Shown here: positions 9,784 through 18,614 of the stretch, in pieces
Position numbering within the stretch: position 1 is the stretch's first letter
How the letters are laid out: each line of letters begins with the position of its first letter
Assembly: GCA_003427395.1 (NCBI GenBank)
Contig: BFEA01000426.1
Span: forward strand, 682,265-722,938
Reading direction: 5' to 3'
Length of the DNA stretch: 40,674 bases
Source of the DNA: Chara braunii
Lineage: Eukaryota; Streptophyta; Charophyceae; Charales; Characeae
Translations under genes and position numbers: made by a program
The notes under the pieces: generated by a model
The model's database searches: none
Told to the model about the DNA's origin: nothing
Seen by the model: only the letters and a program-made list of their open reading frames with translations

Positions 9784-9946
9784 GTAAACCACCAATACTT
9801 CCTAGTAAGGTCGTGCCCGATAACAAGCCACAAGTTTAGGAAACGTACGGGCCACTACGGGAGCGCCTAAATTCATCCGACTAGGAACATTTCTACTCTA
9901 TTTTCTTTCCTGTGGCCGATAGCTGGGCCAAGCACTGGTGGCTTAA
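9784..9946. mobile_element. TTAA-flanked miniature element (copy 2a), abutting copy 2b
   Basis: The left end ACCACCAATACTTCC starts at 9788 after GTAA (a probably mutated TTAA). The right end, reverse-complemented, reads GCCACCAGTGCTTGGCCCAG from 9942, followed by TTAA at 9943-9946. The GGCCCAGCTATCGG block just inside this end also occurs next to the ends at 28598 and 32879, so these form one subfamily (terminal ACCACCAGTACYT). Length is 155 bp and it is non-coding. Confidence 0.65.
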
Positions 9947-10119
9947 AGCACCAGTACACCACACATCGGCCTGCGGGTGTCAGCACGAAACCCGCACCAC
10001 TTTCGGAGGCCGTCGATTTTTTTTTTTCAACGGCGCCCCACGCTGTGCGGCCCCTCCGCGGTTTGCTTGTGGCGACAAAAAACTTTCTGCAAGGCTGGGG
10101 CTGTGTACTTGCGGCTTAA
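9943..10119. mobile_element. TTAA-flanked miniature element (copy 2b), directly adjacent to copy 2a
   Basis: The element occupies 9947-10115 (169 bp) between TTAA 9943-9946 and TTAA 10116-10119. The left end is AGCACCAGTACACCACAC. The right end reverse-complemented is GCCGCAAGTACACAGCCCCA. The interior carries TTTCGGAGGCCGTCGA, a T run, GGCGCCCCACG and GCTTGTGGCGACAAAAA, all of which recur in inverse orientation at 40554-40674. It belongs to the same subfamily as copy 1. Confidence 0.8.
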
Positions 10120-10124
10120 GATAT

Positions 10125-10510
10125 CAACAGCCCTACTGCGTTGTCCGTATTGAAGCCCTCTCCTCGGCCAGTGGTTGCCTTGCCCATATTTCAAGCCACC
10201 TGGAGCAATGGCCTTCACTCCCATGAGCTCTGAAGAGAGAACTGTCAGGGGTGGAGTTGCATCCATGCTTTGTCGAGTCTGGACGTACGAGATGTTGCTA
10301 TTGTTGTTGTTGTTTGGTATGGGATGCCGCAATGTATGACCCCATTTTGTGAGATCTGTGTTTCAATTTTGTTTTGGCTCCTGTCTGCATCTCCACACAG
10401 GAGTTTCAGTCTGATGGACTCAATGAGCACCTGGGGGATTGAAACGATTCTTCAGCTCACTGAATTGAGGGCATACTTAGGAACTTTTGAGCTGATTTCT
10501 GGATGTAGCA
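10125..10510. other. Unassigned; one 125-codon plus-strand ORF
   Basis: A plus-strand ORF starting at 10270 runs through this stretch into the next transposon and ends at 10647. Its Val-rich start comes from a GTT repeat (ATTGTTGTTGTTGTT) and its C-terminal part lies inside the 10515 element. I see no domain and do not believe it is a gene. Confidence 0.35.
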
Positions 10511-10665
10511 TTCAACCGGCAGTACCTTTCCCGACCAAAGTTTCAAAGGCGCGGCGGGTAATACGGAGGCGGCCTGATTCGGCCGACGGCGCCGGCCAGG
10601 TACACATTCGCCGCACTTGGTGCGCTGGGCCTGCAGCCGATGTATGAGAAAGGTACTGGCAGTTT
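10511..10665. mobile_element. TTAA-type miniature element (copy 3), divergent termini
   Basis: The left end reads TTCAACCGGCAGTACCTTTC from 10511. The right end reverse-complemented reads TTAAACTGCCAGTACCTTTC from 10665, with 17 of 20 positions identical. The right flank keeps TTAA (10662-10665); the left is TTCA. The 147-bp interior is GC-rich with a GGCCGACGGCGCCGGCC palindrome near 10580. It shares CAGTACC with the other copies but has its own extended terminus (CTTTC). Confidence 0.7.
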
Positions 10666-11366
10666 AATTCAGATACATCCAGGACGCGCTGTAATTGCGG
10701 TCTGCTAGTTGCAGGATGGTGGCCCATAATTGCTATTGGTCGATACCGCCAGGAAATGTTATAGACATGCGCCAAAGATAACATCGTATTGAATAACCTG
10801 AATCTCCGCGGTTGAAAATTTTGAATGTTACAAATCACTGGTCTCTACAGCATCATCGGCCTTCCATCCTCCGCTCGGCAATTGTGGACAGTGGGAAATG
10901 AAAGTGGCCGTACAAAAAGGGCTTTGATAATAAAAAAAAAGAAAAAAGAAAAGAGAAGAAAATGAAAACAGGCCTTATGCACAAAGCCATACTACTACGT
11001 GGCTAGTCGGCGACCGCTCCATGAGCACAGGTTACCACAGCTGCAGCTGCAGGAGCTGTCATGATTCTCTTAAATTGAGTACGCCGTTGCTGTGTTGTAA
11101 CTTGTAAGTTCATTTTGTAGAGATTTTGCCCGGATTTAGGCAGGCACATGTCTGATCCTTGTAGATCAGTCAATGGTCAGGCGTATCGTGGAGGACGTTT
11201 GTGTGGTTATTCCATGCGGGGGCCCTGTTTTATATCACAGACATACCTGTCTTCGGGCACAGCCCGAATCCAAAGGCAGGCAAGCAAGGTACGCTGCCGA
11301 TCCTTCCTTGCTCTCATGGGGTGAAGGTGAACATTCACTGCGCGAAAACCTTCGCGACTGCTCCCC
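10666..11366. other. No recognisable feature
   Basis: Contains an A-rich tract at 10930-10970 (AAAAAAAAAGAAAAAAGAAA) that could be an old retro-tail, but no tail hairpins precede it. ORFs are short and overlapping. Confidence 0.4.
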
Positions 11367-11660
11367 TTTTTTTTTTTTTTTAACCAAGACACCCCCTTCA
11401 GTGATAGTGGTGCTGATAAGAGCGGACACCACTAGCACCTGGGGAGAGGCTCCATCTTTTGGTGGGGAGCATCACCTGCTGGAAAACGGGTCCAGCGTCC
11501 CATTTACAGACTGAGATTGGAGTGCAGTAGAGAAAAAAAATTGTGGAAGGTTCCTGGCACTCCTGCCAGCATTGATTGCCGTGGAAACCCAGAGGATTGA
11601 CTGAGCAGGGAAATGAAAAAGGGAGAAATAAGGGGGGGAACCTCTTGAGGAAGGGCTGGC
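11367..11660 (-). mobile_element. 5'-truncated LINE 3' tail copy
   Basis: A T run at 11367-11381 is the minus-strand poly-A tail. Reading minus, the copy ends GACGCTGGACCCGTTTTCCAGC (11480-11500 region), then the GATGGAG block, then the second hairpin with arms CCAGGTGCTAGTGGTG and CACCACTATCACTG around the loop TCCGCTCTTATCAG. Upstream it keeps the CTGCTCAGTCAATCC and CAATCAATGCTGGCAGGA blocks of LINE A's 3' UTR. I found no convincing target-site duplication. Confidence 0.75.
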
Positions 11661-12330
11661 GCAGCGTTACCAGAGGCGCTGCGCCCGGCCCGACCAAACA
11701 TGCCCCGTTCGAAGCGACGCGTCTGCATGGTGCCTGGCTAGGCGGCGGGAGTGAATTGAGCACGGCAGTGGGAGAAGCGGCAGGGCTATGGTGGGAGGTG
11801 ATGAAGATGAGACGTGGCGGGCGTTTTATGGGAGGGGTTGGAGTGCTCACGTTGTTCGCGGGGGCCATCTTCTCTTCTCCGTGTGATCTTTGAAGTCGGT
11901 TGCTCAGCTAAGTTTTTGCGGAAAGGCGTTTCAAGGGACCGTGCGACGGATTGGGGTGGATCTGACCTAGGTGATTCCCTCAGATTGGGTTGACGTATCT
12001 ACGTGCTTTGCGACAGGTGGCATAGTTTGCGCGTCCTTGATACTCTCGAGACTACGTGTGAGTGACTATTGGCGGGCTCAATAGTTTAGTCTCACAATGC
12101 GGCATGACCAACTGGAGACGGGGAGTTCTGCTGCGGTCTGAGGATCTTCATCGTTCGACCTTTCATAGACATGGTGAAGTTTAGCCAACATGAGGTCGTG
12201 ATACGAGTATCCGAAGAAGGAGAGCCGGTGAAGGGGGAGGTGAGGTTTTGAGGGGGAAGGGGTGTGCTGGATGGGGCATCATGTTGGTGTCGTTAGGGCA
12301 CAGTGAGGGGTTGTCTGGTTGGAAGTTTTT
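11661..12330. other. No recognisable feature
   Basis: GC-rich DNA with short ORFs on both strands. I see no motif or terminal structure. Confidence 0.35.
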
Positions 12331-12835
12331 CTAAGTCCGTCCTAAAATTTTGTAGGCGATCTTATTCACTAGGCCTATGAATGGTGTATACTCTTGATTG
12401 ATCCCGTACTGTCGCTGTGATCAAATTCGTCGCGATTGATATTCCAAATTTTGTTTTCTTCGAATTTCTTGTTTGAACTTCTTCATACTGATTTTCATAA
12501 ATTTGATCCTAATATCAAGGTCCCAACTCCTAATCGTGGTTCAAATTAGTTCAAACTTGTTCGTATGTCTCATTAAAATATCTTACACGCGACTTTCTCA
12601 AATTTGAAATCTCGCGATCTGTTCCAAACTTCGTTCGCATGTCTCATTAAAAATTCTTTAAAATTCTTACACTGAAATCTGAAATTCTAATCTCCTATAA
12701 TTCCCTATTCCGTATAACTTTTTTCTTAATTTTTGTGTTCAGAGTATTGAAATTCGAATCTCAAATTTCTAAAAAATTATTCTACAATTCTTACTTTCGA
12801 TTTTTACGTCATAATTTTGCCTCCTACTTTTGAAT
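12331..12835. other. AT-rich non-coding stretch with a weak duplicated phrase
   Basis: Composition is markedly AT-rich compared with both sides. The phrase CGTATGTCTCATTAAAAT near 12560 reappears as CGCATGTCTCATTAAAAA near 12637, each followed by TCTTACAC-like sequence, suggesting an old duplication with a period of about 75 bp. There are no ORFs of interest. Confidence 0.4.
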
Positions 12836-12904
12836 TCGAAACAACGTGTATCTGAGTTTATGCTGGTTGTAGTGGGTTGTTTTGGTGGTGATGGTTGGAG
12901 ATAA

Positions 12905-14340
12905 CGCGCTCTGCGGCGAAGGGGCTAGCCTGTAGGGCGAGAATAGGGTACAACAGCGGTGAATATGGTGGATCAACCGCAGTAAGTCTTGCCGGAGTAG
13001 GGGTGAGAATGAATTTTGTTGGCCGATTGCAACCAGTGCCTGGAGGAGCTGGATGATGGGAACCACAACTATGGTGAAGATTGGTGACTTGTCTGTTATC
13101 TGCTGACGTCCGTTAGTCCCAGTGGTCTGCGAATGGACGAGGCCAGAACGACGTTGGTTGGTGTTGGGGCTTGGTAGCGCTGCCCTGTAACTCGAGCTGT
13201 AAGGGGGCATGAAACCTGGTAGAGACATCTGGGGATTCGTCGAGTGTGGAAGGCGCTCTACTGTCTATTGGTGGGCTGGTACTTAGTCAACGCTGGCCGG
13301 AGCCGGGGCGGGTCGCTCTGCCTTGTAGCCTAGCAGGTGGGGGGGTTCTGGGGTGAATCGCGCCACCCTGTAACCTAGCAGTTGGGGGTATGAGGCCTGG
13401 TAGAGATTGAGTATTGGGGTTCGGGCGGAGGCGGATAAGGTTGGGCTGCTGAAATGCACCGGGGCAGGTGGTTTTTGGTTTGAAAGCCTCGGATAATCTT
13501 AGTCGGTTTTTGTTTTCTTCACAAGTAAGTTGGCTGTTTGGTGGTTTTAAGAATGTTTTAGGACTCTGGGGACTCCTAGCAACTCGTTTTAGGTGGCTTT
13601 GATGCTGTTATAGTCAGTGATCTGCGGCTGTTCGATGCCAGAACGACGCTGGGCGGTGCTGGGGTGTTGCCCTGTAACCTGCTGATGCAGGAGCATGAGG
13701 CCTGGTAGAGAGATCTGGGGATGCTTTGGGGTGGGCATTCCACGGGACAACCAAGGGTTGCTGTTGGGACGACGGTGGTCGGAGCTGGGGTGAGTTGTGT
13801 TGCCCTGTAACCCAGCAGGATGTGGGGGTGTGAGGCCTGGAAGAGCTCAGCAGGGAGTAAGACGGTGTTGGAGAACTTTGTAAGGGTCTGTTAGGGATTT
13901 CGAGGGTTTTGGAGCATTTGTAGGACCTCTGCAGTCTATTCCCATGCCTCCTGAATTACCGCAAGTGTTCTCAGACGTTTTCAAAAAAGGGATCCAGGTG
14001 AGTGGGAGAAAGAGATGGTGGGATATCACGCGTCCTACTAGTGAGGGGGCTAGCTGGTAGGATAGGAATAGGGTACAGCAGCAGCGGAGATGGTGGCTCC
14101 GCTGCAGTAAGTCTTGCCGGAGTGGGGTTCAGGGGATTGATTGGCGGTGTTTGGATCCCTTTCTGAATTGTGCATATCTTTTTGTTTCAAAAAAAAAAGG
14201 GTGGGTGGGGTCTTAAAAAAAAGATGGTGGGATATCAAGCATCCTACTACTGAGGGGGCTAGCTGGTAGGATGGAAATAGGGTACAGCAGCAGCGGAGAT
14301 GGTGGCTCTGTTGCAGTAAGTCTTGCCGGAGTGAGGTAAA
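12905..14340. repeat. Block of two interleaved, diverged repeat families
   Basis: Family one has three copies (about 12909-13010, 14036-14125, 14246-14335) sharing GGGGCTAGC, GGAATAGGGTACA and GTAAGTCTTGCCGGAG. Family two has four or five copies (about 13150-13235, 13290-13420, 13640-13725, 13770-13850) sharing CCCTGTAACC followed by GAGGCCTGGTAGAG, with an upstream phrase CGACGNTGG. Spacing is irregular, so this is not a simple satellite. The last two copies of family one also share the upstream phrase GATGGTGGGATATCA. The unit function is unknown. Confidence 0.65.
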
Positions 14341-14484
14341 GAGGATTGAGGGGGGGTTTCTGAGTCGTTCTCTGAATTTTTGCGTATTTCTGAAGTTTGT
14401 CGTAGTAAGTTCCTAAGGAGCCCCATTTTTTTCTTAGCCAAAGCCAGGTAATGGCCCCTGTATCTCAACTTTCAAAAAGGGGGG

Positions 14485-14565
14485 GGACCTCTTCACCCAG
14501 TGCCCGGCGCCAGATACTTACAACTACACACTAGTTCCCCCTCCCCCTATTAACCCCAGACTCTC
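14485..14565 (-). mobile_element. Fragment of the LINE 3' UTR
   Basis: The plus strand reads ACCTCTTCACC...GGCGCCAGATACTTACAACTACACACTAGTTCCCCC over a short stretch. The same ordered blocks occur at 8740-8805 and 18480-18540 inside LINE-derived sequence. The tail hairpins and poly-A are missing here, so it is an isolated internal fragment. It follows a short G run at 14480. Confidence 0.6.
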
Positions 14566-14883
14566 TCTTTTAAGGGAAACAAAAAACCTGAGAGCCATTG
14601 AATGGACTACTTTCCGACTGAGAACATAAAGGCTACTGCACTCCAGAATTGAACGTACGAAGTACTATGAACACACAAGCCATCCTGTTCATTCACAGCC
14701 ATATGCACCCGTGCGTCTTGTGAGAGCCTTGAAGATCTTGGACGAGCCTTCAGCAAGCAACACCCAGGGGGCACCGGGGATGCTTAACTCAGGCTCGACC
14801 TGACCAAACTGATTGTAGTCTTGTATTGATCATGTCTCAGGTCTGGTGCAATCTTGCCGTGATCCTGTCATACTCCAAACATA

Positions 14884-14886
<3 letters not shown>

Positions 14887-14922
<36 letters not shown>

Positions 14923-15262
14923 AGCCGAGTCATATTAGAACTTCCATCAATGCCGAAGGGTGGGGGGAGAATGGGTCTAGGAAATCAGACGGGGGCCTCA
15001 TCGGGAAGGATGGGTGAATGTGAGTCCAGTCATCAAAGATGAGTCTGTAATCTCTCGGGATCTCTTTCCCTGTCACAGTGGCCCGGTCCCCTGCCCACTC
15101 AATCCTGGCCATCCATCCACCTCGTTGCCCGCCCAATCATTCCATACTGAACCCTGTATTACCCTCTTTATATCACGGTCTGTCTGAAAAATGCCTAACT
15201 GTGGCTTGAGGTCGTTCCATCTACGCGCTACTTCCTTGATTGTTGGGACCGCCAGGCATAAG
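14887..15262 (-). pseudogene. LINE ORF2 C-terminal fragment with its own poly-A tail
   Basis: On the minus strand two overlapping frames read WNDLKPQLGIFQTDRDIKRV then WNDWAGNEVDG, and further on RDYRLIFDDWTHIHPSFPM then FLDPFSPHPSA. LINE A's C-terminus has the parallel series WEETKTQIQ, EKWLGG, HRLIFHEWTKVDPSIPM and PDPFPPQG, so this is the extreme C-terminal part of a related ORF2. The coding end is followed almost at once by poly-A (T run 14888-14920), without the two-hairpin 3' tail. A polypyrimidine stretch (15266-15312) bounds the other side. Confidence 0.7.
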
Positions 15263-15265
15263 CGC

Positions 15266-15312
15266 TTTTTTTTTCTTCTTCTTCTTTTTTTGTTTTTTTT
15301 CTTTTTCTTTTT
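15266..15312 (+). repeat. Polypyrimidine simple repeat
   Basis: A near-pure T/C tract with TTC repeats. On the minus strand it is an A/G-rich tract that generates a spurious poly-Lys ORF. It may be the degraded A-rich tail of another minus-strand retroelement. Confidence 0.8.
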
Positions 15313-15517
15313 GGGCCCGCCATGGGTAAGCCCTGATAACTACTCTAAACTGTAAGGGGTTGCATTGTTCATTGTGCGTTGTTCGTGAGGACGGAGGTTT
15401 GGTTCCTTGTATCATTGGCTATCGACGTAGGCGGACTATGGATGAGCACGGTCCATAATTTCCACAACATTCTGAAAAATTGGCAGAGCAATCAAATTTG
15501 TGTACAATTATGCTTTT

Positions 15518-15674
15518 NNNNNNNNNNNNNNNNNNNNNNNNNNNNNNNNNNNNNNNNNNNNNNNNNNNNNNNNNNNNNNNNNNNNNNNNNNNNNNNNNNN
15601 NNNNNNNNNNNNNNNNNNNNNNNNNNNNNNNNNNNNNNNNNNNNNNNNNNNNNNNNNNNNNNNNNNNNNNNNNN
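15518..15674. other. Assembly gap (157 Ns)
   Basis: Unknown bases bordered on the right by a T run and a LINE tail. Homopolymer plus repeat is a common cause of such gaps. The true length is unknown. Confidence 0.95.
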
Positions 15675-15980
15675 TTTTTTTTTTTGAAACAACCCGAGTG
15701 AGTGCTAGAGGTGCTGATAAGAGCAGACACCTTTAGCATGCTCGAGGAGGCTCCATCTATTGGTGGGGAGCAGCACCTGCTGGAAAACGGGTCCAGCGTC
15801 CCTCGACATTTAGAAATGAATGTTATAGGAACATTTAGAAGTCATTTTTACAGGCATGCCCCGTGCCCATCCCACTAAAAAAGAGTAGTCATCTGAATGG
15901 GCATCCAAACCGACACGGCAGCACACCGAATAGCTGATGAGCAGCATTGATTGCCCTCAACTGAGGGGATTAACTGCCCA
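15675..15980 (-). mobile_element. 5'-truncated LINE 3' tail copy next to the gap
   Basis: The T run 15675-15685 marks the minus-strand poly-A. The first hairpin (GCTGGACCCGTTTTCCAGC) is intact. The second has arms GCTAAAGGTG and CACCTCTAGC around TCTGCTCTTATCAG; relative to most copies a T-A pair is swapped to A-T. Further 5' the blocks GCAGTTAATCCCCTC and GCAATCAATGCTG match LINE A's 3' UTR. Confidence 0.75.
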
Positions 15981-16600
15981 TCACAATCCTAAATCATATC
16001 CCTACCCTGATTTCCTCATCATCTACCACATAAACCCGTACCATGCCGTGGGGGGAGAGGCAATCAGCAGTAGGGAATTTAGAAGATCAATGTAATCCAA
16101 CCACCCATCGAAATCGAGAACGTTGCCTACCCCGAAAAGCTTATCAGGCACAGAGAAACCCCACAACGCCACAACGATAAGGAGGAGGGGTGATCAGAGA
16201 AAGCAACCACACATGCGAGTTCTTCATCGAAAAGAGGCGGAGAAATCGTAGCAAAGCAGGCTCGTGGCAGGACACTACGAATCCACATAGGCAACCCTGA
16301 TGGCTATCCCCAGTGCCAATTCGTCACTGCGCCATCTGCCCTACCCCACGCCCAAGTTATCAAGCTTTACTATCCCACCCCCACGCGCCACCATCCAGCT
16401 TCCCACATCCCCACGCAGTCTTCCTGCTTCCCAAGCATTCCAATGACCCACCCAACTCGCCCATACCCCCGATCAATCCCCAAAAAACCCCGGCAAAAAA
16501 AGAAGAGGGGGGGGCGAGAAAAGGAGGGAAGAAGCCGCCCATTCACACTTACTGTTCCATAAGTGTCACTGTTTTTATTCGTGCTGTCGCCGGTTGTATT
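15981..16600. other. No recognisable feature
   Basis: A C-rich plus-strand ORF (111 codons from 16313) is Pro-rich because of CCC-dense DNA and shows no domain. A TTA repeat at 16600-16616 leads into the next LINE tail. Confidence 0.35.
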
Positions 16601-16610
16601 ATTATTATTA

Positions 16611-16722
16611 TTATTATTTTTTTTTTAATTTCAACAAGGAATGTTTGAGGCCGGGGTCCTCACAGTCTACCCGGAGTAACCGAAACCGAAAGTTGCTGAG
16701 AACCGGGCTCAGCGTCCCTCAT
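16611..16722 (-). mobile_element. Divergent LINE tail copy
   Basis: On the minus strand: GGGACGCTGAGCCCGGTTCTCAGCAA, then a GC-rich hairpin CCGGGT...ACCCCGG, then TTAAAAAAAA. The order first hairpin, second hairpin, A tract is the same as in the other copies, but both stems have different sequence. The first stem is GCTGAG/CTCAGC where most copies have GCTGG/CCAGC, a paired change. It is too divergent to be recognised by sequence in the second half alone. Confidence 0.55.
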
Positions 16723-17560
16723 GTGTTGATGAAACTGATCATGATACTACTGGTACTGCTGTTGTTGAAATCGTTATCGTACCCCGGCGTGTTGTCACCT
16801 GCTAAATTGCAGTTGATGCTGTTGTTGCAACCGTTGTCGCTCCCCGGCGTGTTGTCACCCGCCGATTTGTAGTTGTTATTGTTGTTGTTGAGATCCTCAC
16901 CGTTTCCTGGCGCGCATAAGCACAAAATCCCTCCACCCATTCCACCGACGCGCTCAGTGTGATTGTTATTGATGTTGTTTGCAGCGGCTCCCTGAATATC
17001 ACGATCATTATCTTTGTTATCGCCACTCTTGTTGCCGCCGACCATAACGCTGTTGCAATCGTTCACCCACCTACTGCCGATGCCTCCTCCCAGCCCAGTA
17101 TCCCGCAAAGTGTGATTGTTGTCTTTATTGTTACCATTCTCACCCTGCGCTACAGACTCCGACAGTTCCGTACTGTTGTCGGGATTAATGGTTTTGTTGA
17201 GTTGAGCGATGTAGAAGAGGAGATTATCATCGTTACCGCTGTCAGTCTTGGCGACATCGTCTGCACCAGTGTTCTGAGGATCAGCCACGGTGTCGTCATC
17301 GCCCTCAAAAAATCAGTCCTCCAGCGCACCGCAAAGACCTTGCCCCTCCTCCAGCTCCTCACAGCAATGCCGCTTCAGTGCATGCCATCGCAGCTGATCT
17401 GTATATGCTTGAAATTGGGGGGGCGGCCCCTCCTCCAGCCCCACTACAATCTCCAGCATAGCTTGCTGAACACTCTGGATCCACGACATCGACGGCGTAT
17501 TTCTCTGGTGTTCTTTGGGGGTTGATTCCGAGTCTATTTGGGGTAGGTAAGGTAGCTGAT
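16719..17560 (-). pseudogene. Asn/Asp-rich ORF with upstream homology to the 23683-24522 ORF
   Basis: An open frame of 189 codons (17288-16719) is Asn-, Asp- and Gly-rich (runs such as LNNNNNNYKS), encoded by a degenerate AAC repeat. The same frame continues upstream to about 17545, across one TGA (17315-17313), with the reading MSWIQSVQQAMLEIVVGLEE then CCEELEEGQGLCGALED. This parallels LSGWVDHRSQLMLDIIWELEE and LFREGRDACALME in the 279-codon ORF at 24522-23683 (shared W, Q, ML-I, LEE, EG, C-AL-E). So the two are likely paralogues, here broken by one stop. The family is unknown to me. The low-complexity tail alone would not justify a gene call; the matching N-terminal part does. Confidence 0.45.
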
Positions 17561-17603
17561 TGTCTTTTATTTAATCATTAAACTACTAGTAGTTTTGAGG
17601 CAC

Positions 17604-17769
17604 TTAAACGGGGCTGCACATGTGCACCGCGACAAGAAAAAACAACCAGCGCAGGCCTCCCTTTGCCTGGCGCTGCCAGCCATTTTGCTCCAGCAGCCGA
17701 GCCCTGAAAGTTGCAGCAGCATGCAAGTCGCAACTTCAAAAAAAGCTGGGAAATGTACTTGTGGCTTAA
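17604..17769. mobile_element. Possible TTAA-flanked miniature element (copy 4)
   Basis: TTAA at 17604-17607 and 17766-17769 flank 158 bp. The right end reverse-complemented reads GCCACAAGTACATTTCCCAG, which fits the family terminus. The left end (ACGGGGCTGCACATGTGC) matches poorly. The interior CAACTTCAAAAAAAGCTGGG resembles the AAAAACTTTCTGCAAGGCTGGG region of copy 2b. Either the left end has decayed or the true left end is elsewhere. Confidence 0.45.
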
Positions 17770-17901
17770 GCGTTCTATGTTTATCTTGAAACAGAGACCA
17801 ATGTACAAAAAACAACTACTATGAACTTGTCGAAACTACAACCCCCCAAAGTATCTTGCCTCTAGGAGAGGATCGTACAAGTTCTTATGGAACCTATTCC
17901 C

Positions 17902-18052
17902 TTTTTTTTTTTGGGCTTAAAGCCCTTGTGTAAGCTTCTCCATTCCGATGGTGGTAAGAGAACCACCAGAATCGAGGGCTTATCTGCCGGGCTGCTCCAT
18001 CTATTGGTGGGGAGCNGCACCTGCTGGAAAGCGGGTCCAGCGTCCCATTAAT
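17902..18052 (-). mobile_element. Short LINE tail copy with an altered second hairpin
   Basis: The T run 17902-17912 is the minus-strand poly-A. On the minus strand the copy starts at GGGACGCTGGACCCGCTTTC, passes the ATAGATGGAG block, and has a second hairpin GGTGGT-TCTCTT-ACCACC with perfectly paired stem. Next to the A tail is another small palindrome (GGGCTTTAAGCCC). One N lies at 18016. The copy is only about 150 bp, essentially tail alone. Confidence 0.75.
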
Positions 18053-18164
18053 ACATCATACAACACATAACATTGCAGTCGTTGTTCCCCAGGCTGTGCT
18101 TGTTCCCTTGTACCTCCGGGTCCTCGACCATTGCTTTCCCACTTACATCGCTCCATTGGGCTTC

Positions 18165-18279
18165 ATGGTGCGTTTTCATCCCCTTGATGTTATAATATGG
18201 CGCGTTTTCATCCCTTGATATTATAACATGGTGCGTTTTCATCCTTTGATGTTATAACACGGTGCGTTTTCATCCCTGA
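18165..18279. repeat. 31-bp tandem repeat, about 3.6 units
   Basis: Units start at 18165, 18197, 18228 and 18259 with ATGG(T/C)GCGTTTTCATCC and continue TTGATGTTATAA. Periods are 32, 31 and 31. The fourth unit is partial and ends exactly where LINE A's 3' hairpin begins, in the place where a poly-A tail is expected. Confidence 0.85.
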
Positions 18280-18614
18280 GTCCGACGCTGATAAGAGCAG
18301 ACGCCGCTAGCACCTGAGGACAGGCTCCATCTATTGGTGGGGAGCAGCACCTGCTGGAAAACGGGTCCAGCGTCCCTTCTGAATATGATACAATTGAGAG
18401 TTGTCCACACCAATATAGGACAGATCCTGCCAGCATTGATTGCCCTGAGGAGCAGGGGATTAACTGAGCAGGGAAGGAGCCTCTTCACCATAAATGCGGC
18501 GCCAAATCCTAACGATTGCATACTAGCTCTCCCCCTTGCCTTCTCAAAACTCTCATTGCCCCGAGTCTACATTCCCCCTACCCCAGGTCCCCTTTCCCTT
18601 TCATCCATCCCTCC

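Noticed and set aside
15379-15739. Several ORFs spanning the N gap
   Set aside because: Their bodies are unknown bases translated as X; no evidence for coding.
16959-17525. 188-codon plus-strand ORF rich in Val and Ile
   Set aside because: It is the complement of the Asn-rich repeat ORF; the minus-strand frame has the supporting paralogy.
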